Positions 34,702-42,422 are shown, counted from the first letter of the stretch. The stretch is DNA of 46,617 nucleotides from Bacteroidales bacterium (GCA_004554455.1 SFMG01000012.1:1-46617), one strand, 5' to 3'. Notes: generated from the letters alone by a model not told the origin. A program made the numbers and translations.

Positions 34702-36995
34702 TGTCTGTCGATTATTTCTGATCCGGGATAATAATGCTGCAGTATGGCGCGGTAATCATAGCCCCTTTCGGCCATTACGGCAGCACCAATCTGGCAGAGG
34801 CCCACACCGTGGCCCCAGCCCTTGCCGTGGAAACGTACGCGCCCATCCTCGAAGATGGCTTCGAAATCGGAGCTCTTCAAGTGGGAACGCGAGAGTATTC
34901 TCCTGATTTCCAATTCCTTTCCCACTGTAAAATGTCCTTCGGAGCCCTGGACCAGAAGCTTCTTCACACGTCCCGACGGACCCTTCTCGAGAGCAGTCAG
35001 TGCCTCGAGACGGCCTATGTGACGTCCGGATTTGCTTTCTATGAGACTGGACAGCTCCTCCAGCGTGTACTCTTCGTCCCAGCCATTGGCGCCGAAGCCT
35101 TCAAGGTCATAGTCATTGAGCAGCTGCGAAAGCAGTTTTCCGTCTTCGACAAGACAGAAAGGCTCCCCTGCCGGGTCATGGTCCGGCGTGTCCGGAAGAG
35201 CCTGAAGATAGGGGTAGTCGCGGTCTTCCCAACAGCTGCTGAACAGTTCCATCACGCCTCCGCAGGACTTGGAGAAACGTGCATCGCAGATTTCGCCGCC
35301 GTAACAGAGCAGCTGTCCCCAGGTCTGGTCTATGACCTTGCGGGCATTCTCCCCTATCACTCGGGTAAGGCCCTGATAGCGCTGGCAATGGTCATCGGCA
35401 CAGACATCGAAGCAGCGATGCTCGTCCTGACCGTACCAGCGTACATATCCGTCCTCCTGTCCCTTTTCCGCCCCGATCTGCGAGTCAAGCATAGTCACCA
35501 GGGAAGGGGTGGAATTCAGCTTCTCCTGGAAAACCAGGCCTTTGAAGGCCGGATTCCCGTCCGCAGACTTTCTGCCGCGACGGGCTGCGATACGGGACAT
35601 CACCCAGGAACGGGATATCACGGCGTGGGCTTTCAGGAACTCGAGAGAGGCCCTGGAATTCATCTCGGAAGAGATGACACTGACCAGATAATCCTCCACA
35701 CCCACCAGATTGACCGCCGTCAGCTTTCCCTCGCAGACTATGATCTTCAACGAGCCGGCGAACTTCTGCGTCTCGCGGCGCTCCCAGTGGAAGCCCTTGC
35801 CTATCACTACGTCGTGAAGCAGGAAACTCGGCTCCGCGAACATTGTCGAAGGGGTACTGGCCTCAAAGAACAGCTCGTCATAGAGCACTCCGTTGTAATC
35901 TATGCGGCCTTCCCTGTAACTGGCCCGCTGAACGCCCGCGCCGTCAGAAATCATTTCGAACGCGATCTCCGGGGCACTGAGTATCCCCACCTCAAGCAGA
36001 GGCTGGGTGCGTGTCAGCTTGCGTATTATCCTCTGCTCAGCCTCCTCGTCCAGAGTGACCTCATCCATCATCTCGCAAAGCAGCTCGGGAGTGATCTTTT
36101 CGAAATCCTCTTTCACCGGGACTATGAACATACCTGCCACGTCCGCACAACCCGGACTCATAGTCAGGTGGTCCGGGCCATCGCTGAAATAATGGTGGGA
36201 GCGGTGTCCCGTACGGAAGATGACTATTGACCTGTATTCTCCTGATTTGTAATATGTTATAAGATTGAAAAGCGGTTCCTTCTCCCCCTCCGGCACCGTC
36301 ACGCAGTCCAGCAGGCGGTAAAAGAGCTTGGCCATCGATTTGGCCGTCCTTGCACGCAGGGCGAATATGCCTCTGGCAAAGCGGTTATACCAGTAAAGCT
36401 GCGCGTCGCGCACCGAGGCAAGGAATTGCAGCTCGGCATTCTGCGGATAGCGTACCGCCATATCCAGCAGGCCATCCACATCCAGCTCGAGCGGCATACG
36501 TCCGTTCAAAGTGGCCTGGAAGTGGTGGTGGTCCGGAGCAGACGCACCGCAACGGGGGCCGTTGTAGAAGAAAGTGTAGCCCTGATAGTTCCTTGCCAGG
36601 TCCAGCATATCCACATAACGGGACCAGATGGACTGTTCGCGATGGGATGCCAGAGCAATCACCAGATGATTTGGGAAAATGGGGTAAGGGTTGACCAGAA
36701 TGTCGTAACTCTTGCCCTTGCGGCCCTCGAAAGTAAGGTTGAACTGCTCTGCAGGACGGTTCTCACGACAGAGGAAACAGGCCCTGGCCTTGAGGGAAGC
36801 CGAGTCCGTCTTTGCCGCGGAAGACACTATCCTGGCCGGATTATGCTGCAGCTTCACCTTCAGTCCCCTCATAGGGAACTCCTTGACCTGCACACCCTTG
36901 AGTGCCCTGAAGTTGTCACAGGCCAGAGTCCAGCGGGACAGCTGGTCCCCGAAGAATTTGTCCAGCTCGCTGCGCTTGTGTTCGGAATTCTTCAT
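34698..36995 (-). CDS. DUF4922 (HIT/GalT-like) - SpoIID/LytB fusion protein
   Basis: 765 aa. The N-terminal third (1-300) is DUF4922: paired cysteines CFLC (73-76), NPYPIFPNHLVIA (102-114) and a histidine triad DHHHFQ (155-160), like GalT/Ap4A phosphorylase-type nucleotidyl-transfer enzymes. The C-terminal part is a SpoIID/LytB domain with SEMNSRASLEFLKAHAV (E444) and GHGVGLCQIG (728-737); SpoIID-type domains cleave denuded glycan strands. No signal peptide or membrane anchor is visible at the N-terminus, so both domains appear cytoplasmic, unlike classical SpoIID. Neighbours (AmpG-like, NamZ) suggest processing of imported wall fragments. The reaction of the first domain is unknown. Confidence 0.85.
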   Translation of the reverse strand: MKNSEHKRSELDKFFGDQLSRWTLACDNFRALKGVQVKEFPMRGLKVKLQHNPARIVSSAAKTDSASLKARACFLCRENRPAEQFNLTFEGRKGKSYDILVNPYPIFPNHLVIALASHREQSIWSRYVDMLDLARNYQGYTFFYNGPRCGASAPDHHHFQATLNGRMPLELDVDGLLDMAVRYPQNAELQFLASVRDAQLYWYNRFARGIFALRARTAKSMAKLFYRLLDCVTVPEGEKEPLFNLITYYKSGEYRSIVIFRTGHRSHHYFSDGPDHLTMSPGCADVAGMFIVPVKEDFEKITPELLCEMMDEVTLDEEAEQRIIRKLTRTQPLLEVGILSAPEIAFEMISDGAGVQRASYREGRIDYNGVLYDELFFEASTPSTMFAEPSFLLHDVVIGKGFHWERRETQKFAGSLKIIVCEGKLTAVNLVGVEDYLVSVISSEMNSRASLEFLKAHAVISRSWVMSRIAARRGRKSADGNPAFKGLVFQEKLNSTPSLVTMLDSQIGAEKGQEDGYVRWYGQDEHRCFDVCADDHCQRYQGLTRVIGENARKVIDQTWGQLLCYGGEICDARFSKSCGGVMELFSSCWEDRDYPYLQALPDTPDHDPAGEPFCLVEDGKLLSQLLNDYDLEGFGANGWDEEYTLEELSSLIESKSGRHIGRLEALTALEKGPSGRVKKLLVQGSEGHFTVGKELEIRRILSRSHLKSSDFEAIFEDGRVRFHGKGWGHGVGLCQIGAAVMAERGYDYRAILQHYYPGSEIIDRQ

Positions 36996-36997
36996 AT

Positions 36998-38293
36998 TCA
37001 GCGGTTGAGGGCCTTGCGGGCCTGAAATTCCCAGGTCCTGATGCGATCCTTGTAGAGATTGTTGCGGTTCACCTTCTCAATGCTCAGCGCAGCGTCCGAG
37101 TTGCCACCCCAGCGGCGGCAGTTGTATATCGCCTCCCATATCCTTCCTATACGGTATTCGCGGCATATACGCAGGCCCACCGCATAGTCTTCGCCGTAGC
37201 TGGTGTTCGGCATACCCAGCTCGCGCAGCAATGGGGCGTAAAAGGCCCTCGGCGCACCCAGACCGTTGATACGCAAGGCGTTGTTGCGCCCGTTTTCTTC
37301 TGTCCACTCGCGATGGTCTATGAGTCCAGGAGGAATGGGGTTCATATCGAAGTCCGTCATCTGATAGGAGCCTATCACCATAGCGCAGCGCTCCTTCAGG
37401 AAGCAGTCCACCACTTTGGAAAGCGTATCCGCAGAGCTATAGACGTCGTCGCTGTCCAGCTGCACGGCGAAAGTGCCGCAATATGCGCTGTTCACGGCTT
37501 CCATCCAGCAGCCTCCTATGCCAAGGTCCCTGCGTTCGGGGATTATATGCACCAGTCTTGCATCCGAAGCCGCCATTTCTTCCAGCAGCGCTGTCGTGCC
37601 GTCACTGGAGTGGTTGTCCACGACTATGACATTGAAATCGAAGTCCGTTTCCTGGCTCAGGGCGCTTCTGACCGCATCTCCCACCGTGGAGACCCGGTTG
37701 AATACGGGTATGATGACGCTGGCGCTGACCGGCCCGTCCAGTTCGATGTCCTTGAAACGGGGCTCCAGATAGGCGCCCTGCCTTTTGAGGAAGTCTGTGC
37801 ATACCGCTTCCATCTCCAGCTGCACCTCGCGGTTGCGCGGGTCCACATAGTCGAAAAGTTTCTCGCCCGACTTGCGTCTGTCCGTTTCCGTCGCCGTGTA
37901 GAGCGGCTCGTTTATATGTACTATATGCCCTCCGAGGGCCAGACGCACTCCGTAGAGGGCGCCATATTTCAAGTCGCGCGGCAGGGAGGAGAGCGCCTCG
38001 CGGAAAGCGGCGGAACGGAAGAGTATCATTGCGCCGAAGTCGAAGTCGTCGCGAAGGGCGCCTTCCTGGCAGTCTATGAGCGGGTGACCGAAGGCATCGG
38101 CGTAAGCCATATCGGCGGAGCTGTCGGCTGCGATGCGTACGAAACGCGACTCCGCATCCGGGCCCGGGACTATGTCTGCCGAAGAGTCGAAGAGGAAGAA
38201 ATATTCCCCTTCCGCAAGGGCGGCGATGCGTTCGAGTTCCTCCGTGGAGGCGAGTCGCAGGCCCGGCAGGCCGAAGGACTGTATATCTTTCAT
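36998..38293 (-). CDS. GT2-family glycosyltransferase with an extra N-terminal half-domain
   Basis: 431 aa. The GT-A core starts at SASVIIPVFNRV (190) and has VIVVDNHSSDGT and the metal/nucleotide motif QLDSDD (D280-D283), as in GT2 enzymes. Residues 1-180 look like a second, degenerate GT-A-like segment (FLFDSSADIVPG in the DxD place). No signal or membrane helix. It lies 2 bp upstream of the DUF4922-SpoIID gene. Acceptor and donor unknown. Confidence 0.82.
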   Translation of the reverse strand: MKDIQSFGLPGLRLASTEELERIAALAEGEYFFLFDSSADIVPGPDAESRFVRIAADSSADMAYADAFGHPLIDCQEGALRDDFDFGAMILFRSAAFREALSSLPRDLKYGALYGVRLALGGHIVHINEPLYTATETDRRKSGEKLFDYVDPRNREVQLEMEAVCTDFLKRQGAYLEPRFKDIELDGPVSASVIIPVFNRVSTVGDAVRSALSQETDFDFNVIVVDNHSSDGTTALLEEMAASDARLVHIIPERRDLGIGGCWMEAVNSAYCGTFAVQLDSDDVYSSADTLSKVVDCFLKERCAMVIGSYQMTDFDMNPIPPGLIDHREWTEENGRNNALRINGLGAPRAFYAPLLRELGMPNTSYGEDYAVGLRICREYRIGRIWEAIYNCRRWGGNSDAALSIEKVNRNNLYKDRIRTWEFQARKALNR

Positions 38294-38312
38294 ATATGCG
38301 CCTATATATTCT

Positions 38313-38354
38313 TTAATGATTCAGGTTTGCGGCTTAATGATTCTGTTTTGCGGC
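38313..38354. repeat. 21-bp imperfect tandem duplication between Nudix and GT2 genes
   Basis: 38313-38333 and 38334-38354 both start TTAATGATTC and end TTTGCGGC, differing at two or three internal bases. It fills much of the 76-bp gap. Confidence 0.88.
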
Positions 38355-38369
38355 ACTGGCTGCGCCGGG

Positions 38370-38975
38370 TCAAAGCAGAGCGAAGAGTGACTTGCGTATG
38401 GACTTGAATTCGGCCACGAAATTCGGAGTGAAGGTGCTGCCGTCATCGAGGCAGGCATCGACCTCCTCCTGCGTCCAGAAGCGTCCTTCGCTGATTTCGG
38501 AGCCGTCCGGGGTAAGCACGAAGCTGTTGCCTACGGCTGCGAACACCGACACCAGTTCCTTCTCGACCGGCGACTCGAAGACGTATGTCCGCAGGTGGAT
38601 AGGGTTGTATTCCGTGAAGCCCAGTTCCTCGGAGGACTCCCTGTAGAGGGCTTCGGAAATGAATTCCCCGTAGCTGACGTGACCTCCGACCGCCGTATCC
38701 CAGCGGCCGGGCTGTATGTCCTTGTCCATAGAGCGGTGCTGCAGATAGATTCTGCCCATACGGTCGATTATGTGCAGATGCACAACCGGGTGCAGGACCT
38801 TGGACCCGCTGTGGCAGTAGGATCTGGTCGCCATTCCCACCACCTGGCCCGTAGTCTCGACCACCGGGAACAACTCCTCGTGGGAAGGCTCCTCTTCTCC
38901 TCCGAGACGGGCGTCTGCCGTTGGGGCTGGAATCTGCGGAGCATATCCCTCTGCCGGATAAAACAGTTCAAGCAT
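38370..38975 (-). CDS. Nudix hydrolase, YfcD/IDI-like
   Basis: 201 aa. The Nudix box is complete: G98, E104, R112, E113, E116, E117 and G119 in GHVSYGE-x7-RESSEELG. The preceding segment VLHPVVHLHII and the downstream hydrophobic core match the subgroup that includes E. coli YfcD and isopentenyl diphosphate isomerase. Substrate unknown; the subgroup hydrolyses or isomerises diphosphate-containing compounds. Confidence 0.87.
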   Translation of the reverse strand: MLELFYPAEGYAPQIPAPTADARLGGEEEPSHEELFPVVETTGQVVGMATRSYCHSGSKVLHPVVHLHIIDRMGRIYLQHRSMDKDIQPGRWDTAVGGHVSYGEFISEALYRESSEELGFTEYNPIHLRTYVFESPVEKELVSVFAAVGNSFVLTPDGSEISEGRFWTQEEVDACLDDGSTFTPNFVAEFKSIRKSLFALL

Positions 38976-38996
38976 TTTCCGGAAAGTTTTAGATTA

Positions 38997-39755
38997 CTAA
39001 AAGAGAATCTTGCATATAAATGACTGATGCTCACCCACATATCCTTCCACATACCATAGTGTCCCGTTCTCGCACGGGGCCTGGCCGCGACGGATCCTTA
39101 CCACTTCGTCAGGCATTGCCTCCTTGACGAAGTTGATTTCGTACTCCCTTACCGGATGCTCGGTGACGAAGTCCCTGTCCAGTGCATCCAGGGCCCATAC
39201 TGTGTAGCGCACGTTGTTGGTGTGGCCGTTCTTGTCCACATCGGAGTAGCACACCCTGTGCTCCCCGCAATCCTCCATCACTATGTCCTTCGGCAGTCTC
39301 ACTTTCGTTGCGAGCTCATCCATCGCCTTGTCAGTGCATATCCTTGCCTCGTCCGTAGCTACGTCGGAGCGTACTATGCGGCGCTCGTCCACGTTGAGCA
39401 GCAGCCAGGATGTGGTCATCACGCCTATCTGCCTGCCGTTTGCATCCGCCATGCGGTAGTCCCTTATGTAGAGCGGGCCCTCGAGCCCCCTGTGCCAGGT
39501 GCTGATTTCCATATCCTCCCTCCAGAGGGGATAGCTGTCCATTTTCAGCTTGATTCGCGACAGAACCCATACTATGCGGTGCTCCAGCAGCAGGTCGTTG
39601 CCGAAGCCCAGTATGTCGGCGTGGTCTCCGGCCATGTCCTGGGCGAAATCCAGCAGGGATGCGAGCTTCAGGCGCAGGCGCTGGTCTGTGGTGTAGCAGG
39701 CAATATGATGCCTGCGCTTCATAATGATTTCTATATTCTCTTTCGACATTTCCAT
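38997..39755 (-). CDS. acyl-ACP thioesterase
   Basis: 252 aa, a double hot-dog acyl-ACP thioesterase (PF01643 type). The N-terminal half has LLDFAQDMAGDHADILGFG and WVLSRIKLKMDSYPLW. The second hot-dog has SDVDKNGHTNNVRY with the conserved NxHxNN-like core. It releases free fatty acids from acyl-ACP, in keeping with phospholipid or lipid A supply. 21 bp upstream of the Nudix gene. Confidence 0.9.
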   Translation of the reverse strand: MEMSKENIEIIMKRRHHIACYTTDQRLRLKLASLLDFAQDMAGDHADILGFGNDLLLEHRIVWVLSRIKLKMDSYPLWREDMEISTWHRGLEGPLYIRDYRMADANGRQIGVMTTSWLLLNVDERRIVRSDVATDEARICTDKAMDELATKVRLPKDIVMEDCGEHRVCYSDVDKNGHTNNVRYTVWALDALDRDFVTEHPVREYEINFVKEAMPDEVVRIRRGQAPCENGTLWYVEGYVGEHQSFICKILF

Positions 39756-39778
39756 TCTATTGAGCCAATACGTCTCAG

Positions 39779-40777
39779 TTATAGTATATGATTAAGAATC
39801 TCCAGTTCCTCTTCGGTGTAGAGGAGACTGTCTATGAGTTCTGGCTGGGTCCTGGCCAGCAGGAGGAAAAGCGCAAAGGCCAGGGCTGCGAGCAGGAGCA
39901 GGCAGCAGATGCTGAAGACGGCCACGAACCAGCCCTTTTTCCAGATGCTTGCGTGCTGCTCGTCCTCTTCCTCCGGCTCCGTTTCCCCGAGCCACCAGCG
40001 GGGTTCGGCTGGGGAGTCTGCTGCAGGTTCGGCTGAAGGTTCTGCCGGGGATTCTGCTGCGGGTTCTGCCGGGGATTCCGCCGATGATTCGGCTGCAGAT
40101 TCAGCTGGGGGTTCCGCTGAAGGTTCAGCTGGGGATTCTGCTGCGGGTTCAGCTGGGGATTCCGCCGATGATTCGGCTGCAGGTTCAGCTGGGGGTTCAG
40201 CAGGGGATTCTGCTGATGGTTCTGCCGGGGATTCTACTGATGGTTCTACTGATGGTTCTGCTGGGGATTCCGCTGCAGGTTCTACCGGGGATTCCGCTGG
40301 GGAATTCACAACGGCATCCACTTCACTGAAATCCAACTCCTTAGGTTTGGAATGAGACTTAAGGGATACAGCTTCAAGTCCCATCCCCTCCGGAAAAATA
40401 TCCAGATTCTCGTCACATATAAAGAAAAAGTTATTCTCCCGGGTGGCCCTCAGCCGCCCCAAGCCAGTGAACACCAGCATCTTCCTCTTCCTGAGCTCCT
40501 CAACCATCCCCTTCAGGAACTCCCTGAGGAGTTTCTCTGCCATCTCCCTGTCAATATTATTCGCGGAAGCATACATATCGACCAGCAGATGGTCCTTCTC
40601 CTGCGAAACGCCCTGACGGAAAACCAGGCGGCGATAAGGCGGATTTATCGTATATCCTCTGTCGGTAAACGAAGCCGGAACCATTTCGGCAACAAAAGCG
40701 CCTACACCGGGCAAAGTCACACGGTCATTCACCAAAATAAGTTCTTTGACCATTTTCGACAGAAGATCGATATCCAT
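39779..40777 (-). CDS. HU-CCDC81-type DNA-binding-like protein with Pro/Glu/Ala/Ser repeats and a membrane helix
   Basis: 332 aa. Residues 1-130 match the paired bacterial HU-CCDC81 domains found in Bacteroidetes (VTLPGVGAFVAEMVPASF and ending in VFTGLGRLRATREN). A low-complexity stretch (about 160-262) made of PAES, PAEP, PVEP and SAES tetrapeptides follows, then a membrane helix (about 287-309) and a short acidic tail. The HU-like part should be cytoplasmic, with the tail outside. In related proteins a SPOR domain often ends the protein; here it is absent. Start of a seven-gene minus-strand run. Confidence 0.82.
   Translation of the reverse strand: MDIDLLSKMVKELILVNDRVTLPGVGAFVAEMVPASFTDRGYTINPPYRRLVFRQGVSQEKDHLLVDMYASANNIDREMAEKLLREFLKGMVEELRKRKMLVFTGLGRLRATRENNFFFICDENLDIFPEGMGLEAVSLKSHSKPKELDFSEVDAVVNSPAESPVEPAAESPAEPSVEPSVESPAEPSAESPAEPPAEPAAESSAESPAEPAAESPAEPSAEPPAESAAESSAESPAEPAAESPAEPSAEPAADSPAEPRWWLGETEPEEEDEQHASIWKKGWFVAVFSICCLLLLAALAFALFLLLARTQPELIDSLLYTEEELEILNHIL
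40015..40310. repeat. 12-bp-periodic coding repeat (PAEP/PAES tetrapeptides)
   Basis: The stretch is built from 12-bp units such as GCTGGGGATTCT, each a tetrapeptide. Unit number should vary by slippage. The opposite strand reads as open frames rich in Gly-Asp-Ser-Ala, which are by-products. Confidence 0.85.
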
Positions 40778-41022
40778 ATACGCACTCTTAAATTATAACC
40801 TGCGAATATAATAAGAATAGTTCGTTTTTTATAAAAGTTACACCACGGGAATCAACCATTACTTCAGAGAAAGGCCCGCCTGCAGCAACGTGGCGACATG
40901 GGCTCGTTGAGCGTGGCGGCAACGATAATCTGCATCCGATTCCAATCTCCCTTGCGGCAACGTTGAAATGACAAGTCAGCACGGAGAAGCTTGCGAAATT
41001 TTCATAAAAATATCTTAAAAAA
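40778..41022. other. intergenic stretch with a diverged family B/C fragment
   Basis: No gene is seen. On the minus strand the segment 40868-40985 contains GCCGCCACGCTCAACGAGCC, shared with element C, and CTGCAGGCGGGCC and GGAATCGGATGC, shared with family B. AT-rich sequence on either side probably holds the promoters of the HU-CCDC81 gene and of tRNA-Asn. Confidence 0.7.
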
Positions 41023-41053
41023 TTTGCGCATAAGAATTTTTGTAGTACATTTG
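41023..41053 (+). promoter_or_regulatory. near-consensus Bacteroidetes promoter of tRNA-Asn
   Basis: TTTG at 41023-41026 and TACATTTG at 41046-41053 are separated by 19 bp, exactly the sigma-ABfr -33/-7 arrangement. The tRNA starts 37 bp beyond the -7 box. Confidence 0.85.
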
Positions 41054-41090
41054 CAGTCCCAAAACGAAATGACGTGCGGGAAACATAAAT

Positions 41091-41164
41091 TCCTGAATAG
41101 CTCAGTTGGTTAGAGCATCTGACTGTTAATCAGAGGGTCGCAGGTTCAAGTCCTGCTTCAGGAG
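41091..41164 (+). tRNA. tRNA-Asn (GTT)
   Basis: 74 nt with intact cloverleaf. Acceptor TCCTGAA (41091-41097) pairs with TTCAGGA (41157-41163); D-arm GCTC/GAGC; anticodon arm CTGAC-TGTTAAT-CAG with anticodon GTT; TΨC arm GCAGG-TTCAAGT-CCTGC. CCA is not encoded. Confidence 0.97.
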
Positions 41165-41168
41165 CAAA

Positions 41169-41212
41169 AAAAGGACAAAGTTTCGAATTGAGGTTTTGTC
41201 CTTTTCTTTTTT
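41169..41212 (+). terminator. rho-independent terminator of tRNA-Asn
   Basis: AAAAGGACAAA (41169-41179) pairs with TTTGTCCTTTT (41195-41205), followed by further Ts (TCTTTTTTC). Confidence 0.85.
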
Positions 41213-41269
41213 CTTGTAATTCATCGGATTTTGCAGCGGGGTGGACATTCTTGACAATCCCTATGATGA

Positions 41270-41415
41270 AGAATATGAGGATTATAATTCCGCCACTTGA
41301 CATACAAAACACTTATGCTGAAAGAATAGAAACCACTGAGATAGAGAAAGAACTGATAAAAATCTATACAGGAATCCGAAACGATATTCAACAGCAGGAT
41401 GGAATTCTGGTTTAA
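41270..41415 (+). pseudogene. remnant resembling the C-terminus of a type I restriction specificity subunit (HsdS)
   Basis: From about codon MRIIIPPLDIQ the frame reads a stretch like the end of an HsdS target-recognition half: IIPPLDIQNTYAERIE followed by KELI, matching the family pattern (P-PP-L-x-x-Q ... IE ... KELI). Upstream sequence does not continue the family. With the 26-codon HsdR-like remnant downstream it suggests a decayed type I system. The assignment is from motif memory and needs a search. Confidence 0.5.
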
Positions 41416-41428
41416 CTGATACAAGAAT

Positions 41429-41641
41429 ATGGAAAACGCAAGTGCATCAATGTGGACAACGTGGATAATGTTGATACTGATTATATTGATAATTGTAGGT
41501 ATCATCAAGGTCATATCCAAAGGCCCAGCAAATAACCCAACTTGGAAAGGCATTATCATCAGCGCCATCTTTGGGATGCTTCCATTGTACTTGATTTGTT
41601 GTTTCCTGGGATGGATGGGAGAAGAACGGGACTCATACTGA
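41429..41641 (+). CDS. small membrane protein of unknown function
   Basis: 70 aa, two hydrophobic segments (about 9-28 and 46-63) joined by a polar loop (KVISKGPANNPTWKG). ATG at 41429 follows AAGAAT. Codon use is more AT-rich than in neighbouring genes, as is the whole stretch between the two tRNAs, which hints at foreign origin. No family recognised. It could be a real small gene within the relic island or a chance frame; the clean two-helix topology favours the former. Confidence 0.5.
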   Translation: MENASASMWTTWIMLILIILIIVGIIKVISKGPANNPTWKGIIISAIFGMLPLYLICCFLGWMGEERDSY

Positions 41642-41648
41642 TTACGTT

Positions 41649-41729
41649 ATGCGCAACTTTGACTACCTACAAGACATAGATACCCTCCGGGACCCGTACC
41701 GCTTCTGCTCCGCTGCGAAAGAGACATAG
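41649..41729 (+). pseudogene. remnant resembling the N-terminus of a type I restriction subunit R / DUF4145 protein
   Basis: 26 codons beginning MRNFDYLQDIDTLRD and ending in a stop after CSAAKET. The opening NFDYLQ...L..LY.FCSAAE pattern is like the start of HsdR/DUF4145 proteins of the phylum, which are normally several hundred residues long. A premature stop ends it here. Confidence 0.4.
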
Positions 41730-41896
41730 AAGACGGATTATGACACAAAAGTCTTGGGATTAATTAGAATTCATCACTTTCTGAACTGCAGTTCTTCAAG
41801 CGATTGGATAAAGTAGATTGCTAAGTTCGAAAAATTGAAAGCATTTCCCCGACAACTTTGATATTTCAAAAACTTATACGAAATTTGCCGGTCCAA

Positions 41897-41983
41897 GGTG
41901 AGTTGTCCGAGTGGTTGAAGGAGCCTGCCTCGAAAACAGGTTAGCGAGCGATCGCTACGGGGGTTCGAATCCCTCACTCACCG
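41897..41983 (+). tRNA. tRNA-Ser (CGA)
   Basis: 87 nt class II tRNA. Acceptor GGTGAGT (41897-41903) pairs with ACTCACC (41976-41982). The anticodon loop CTCGAAA gives anticodon CGA. The anticodon stem CCTGC/ACAGG has a C-A at the loop-closing pair. The long variable arm is AGCGAGCGATCGCT, and the TΨC arm is GGG-GTTCGAAT-CCC. CCA is not encoded. Confidence 0.96.
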
Positions 41984-41994
41984 CAAAGCACTAA

Positions 41995-42127
41995 TTATCA
42001 AGGAGTCAGCATCGCAAACGCGATGCTGATTTCGTTTTGGGGGCCAGGCCGTCGAAAGCTTGCTTTCACGAGGCCTGACCCCACAAAACGGAATAGTGGC
42101 CCTACGGGCCGCGCGACTCCTTGATAA
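41995..42127. other. cloverleaf-like structured element after tRNA-Ser
   Basis: A perfect 13-bp inverted repeat TTATCAAGGAGTC (41995-42007) / GACTCCTTGATAA (42115-42127) encloses three hairpins: AGCATCGC / GCGATGCT (42008-42027), a long arm CGTTTTG-GGGG-CAGGCC / GGCCTG-CCCC-CAAAACG (42033-42090), and GGCCC / GGGCC (42098-42110). Nearly all 133 bases pair into a four-way junction. No open frame. Confidence 0.9.
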
Positions 42128-42232
42128 ATCCCATCTTTGCAAGGGCCCCCGCGGCGAGCGGCCAGGGAGCCTGCAAAGGAGCGCAGCGACTGCGCAAATC
42201 CCCCGCGACGAGCGGCCAGGAACCCTGCAAAG
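42125..42232. repeat. two 54-bp tandem repeats, GC-rich
   Basis: The cores at 42147-42166 and 42201-42220 match at 19 of 20 positions (CCCCGCG-G/A-CGAGCGGCCAGG), and both continue to CCTGCAAAG, 54 bp apart. The first copy is flanked by TTTGCA / TGCAAA. Confidence 0.88.
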
Positions 42233-42235
42233 CTT

Positions 42236-42422
42236 GCATCGACTCCCAAATCTGGCCCTGAAATTAAGAATCGATGCACGATGGATGACGTTTCCGGTCG
42301 AAACCCTGCAGTGATTCCCAAGTTTACCCCCTCAAATCAAGAATCACTGCACGATGGATGGAGTTTCCGTGGAAAACCTTGCATCGATTCGCAAGTCTGG
42401 CCCTGAAATTAAGAATTGATGC
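42236..42422. repeat. family A array, three units
   Basis: Hairpins start at 42236, 42308 and 42381 (72- and 73-bp spacing). The middle unit has the alternative stem GCAGTGATTC / GAATCACTGC, as in the fifth unit of the left array; the third has GCATCGATTC / GAATTGATGC (a G-T pair). Linkers differ from the left array (ACGATGGATG). Confidence 0.92.

Noticed and set aside
39834..40355. Gly-Asp-Ser-Ala-rich plus-strand frame
   Set aside because: It is the antisense of the PAES/PAEP coding repeats of the HU-CCDC81 protein.
41091..42000. Complete prophage or integrative element at the tRNAs
   Set aside because: No integrase, no repeated tRNA 3' end and only short relics are visible.
42236..42422. 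Integron attC sites
   Set aside because: Hairpin units repeat without cassette genes and no integrase is visible; the core attC triplet pattern was not found.
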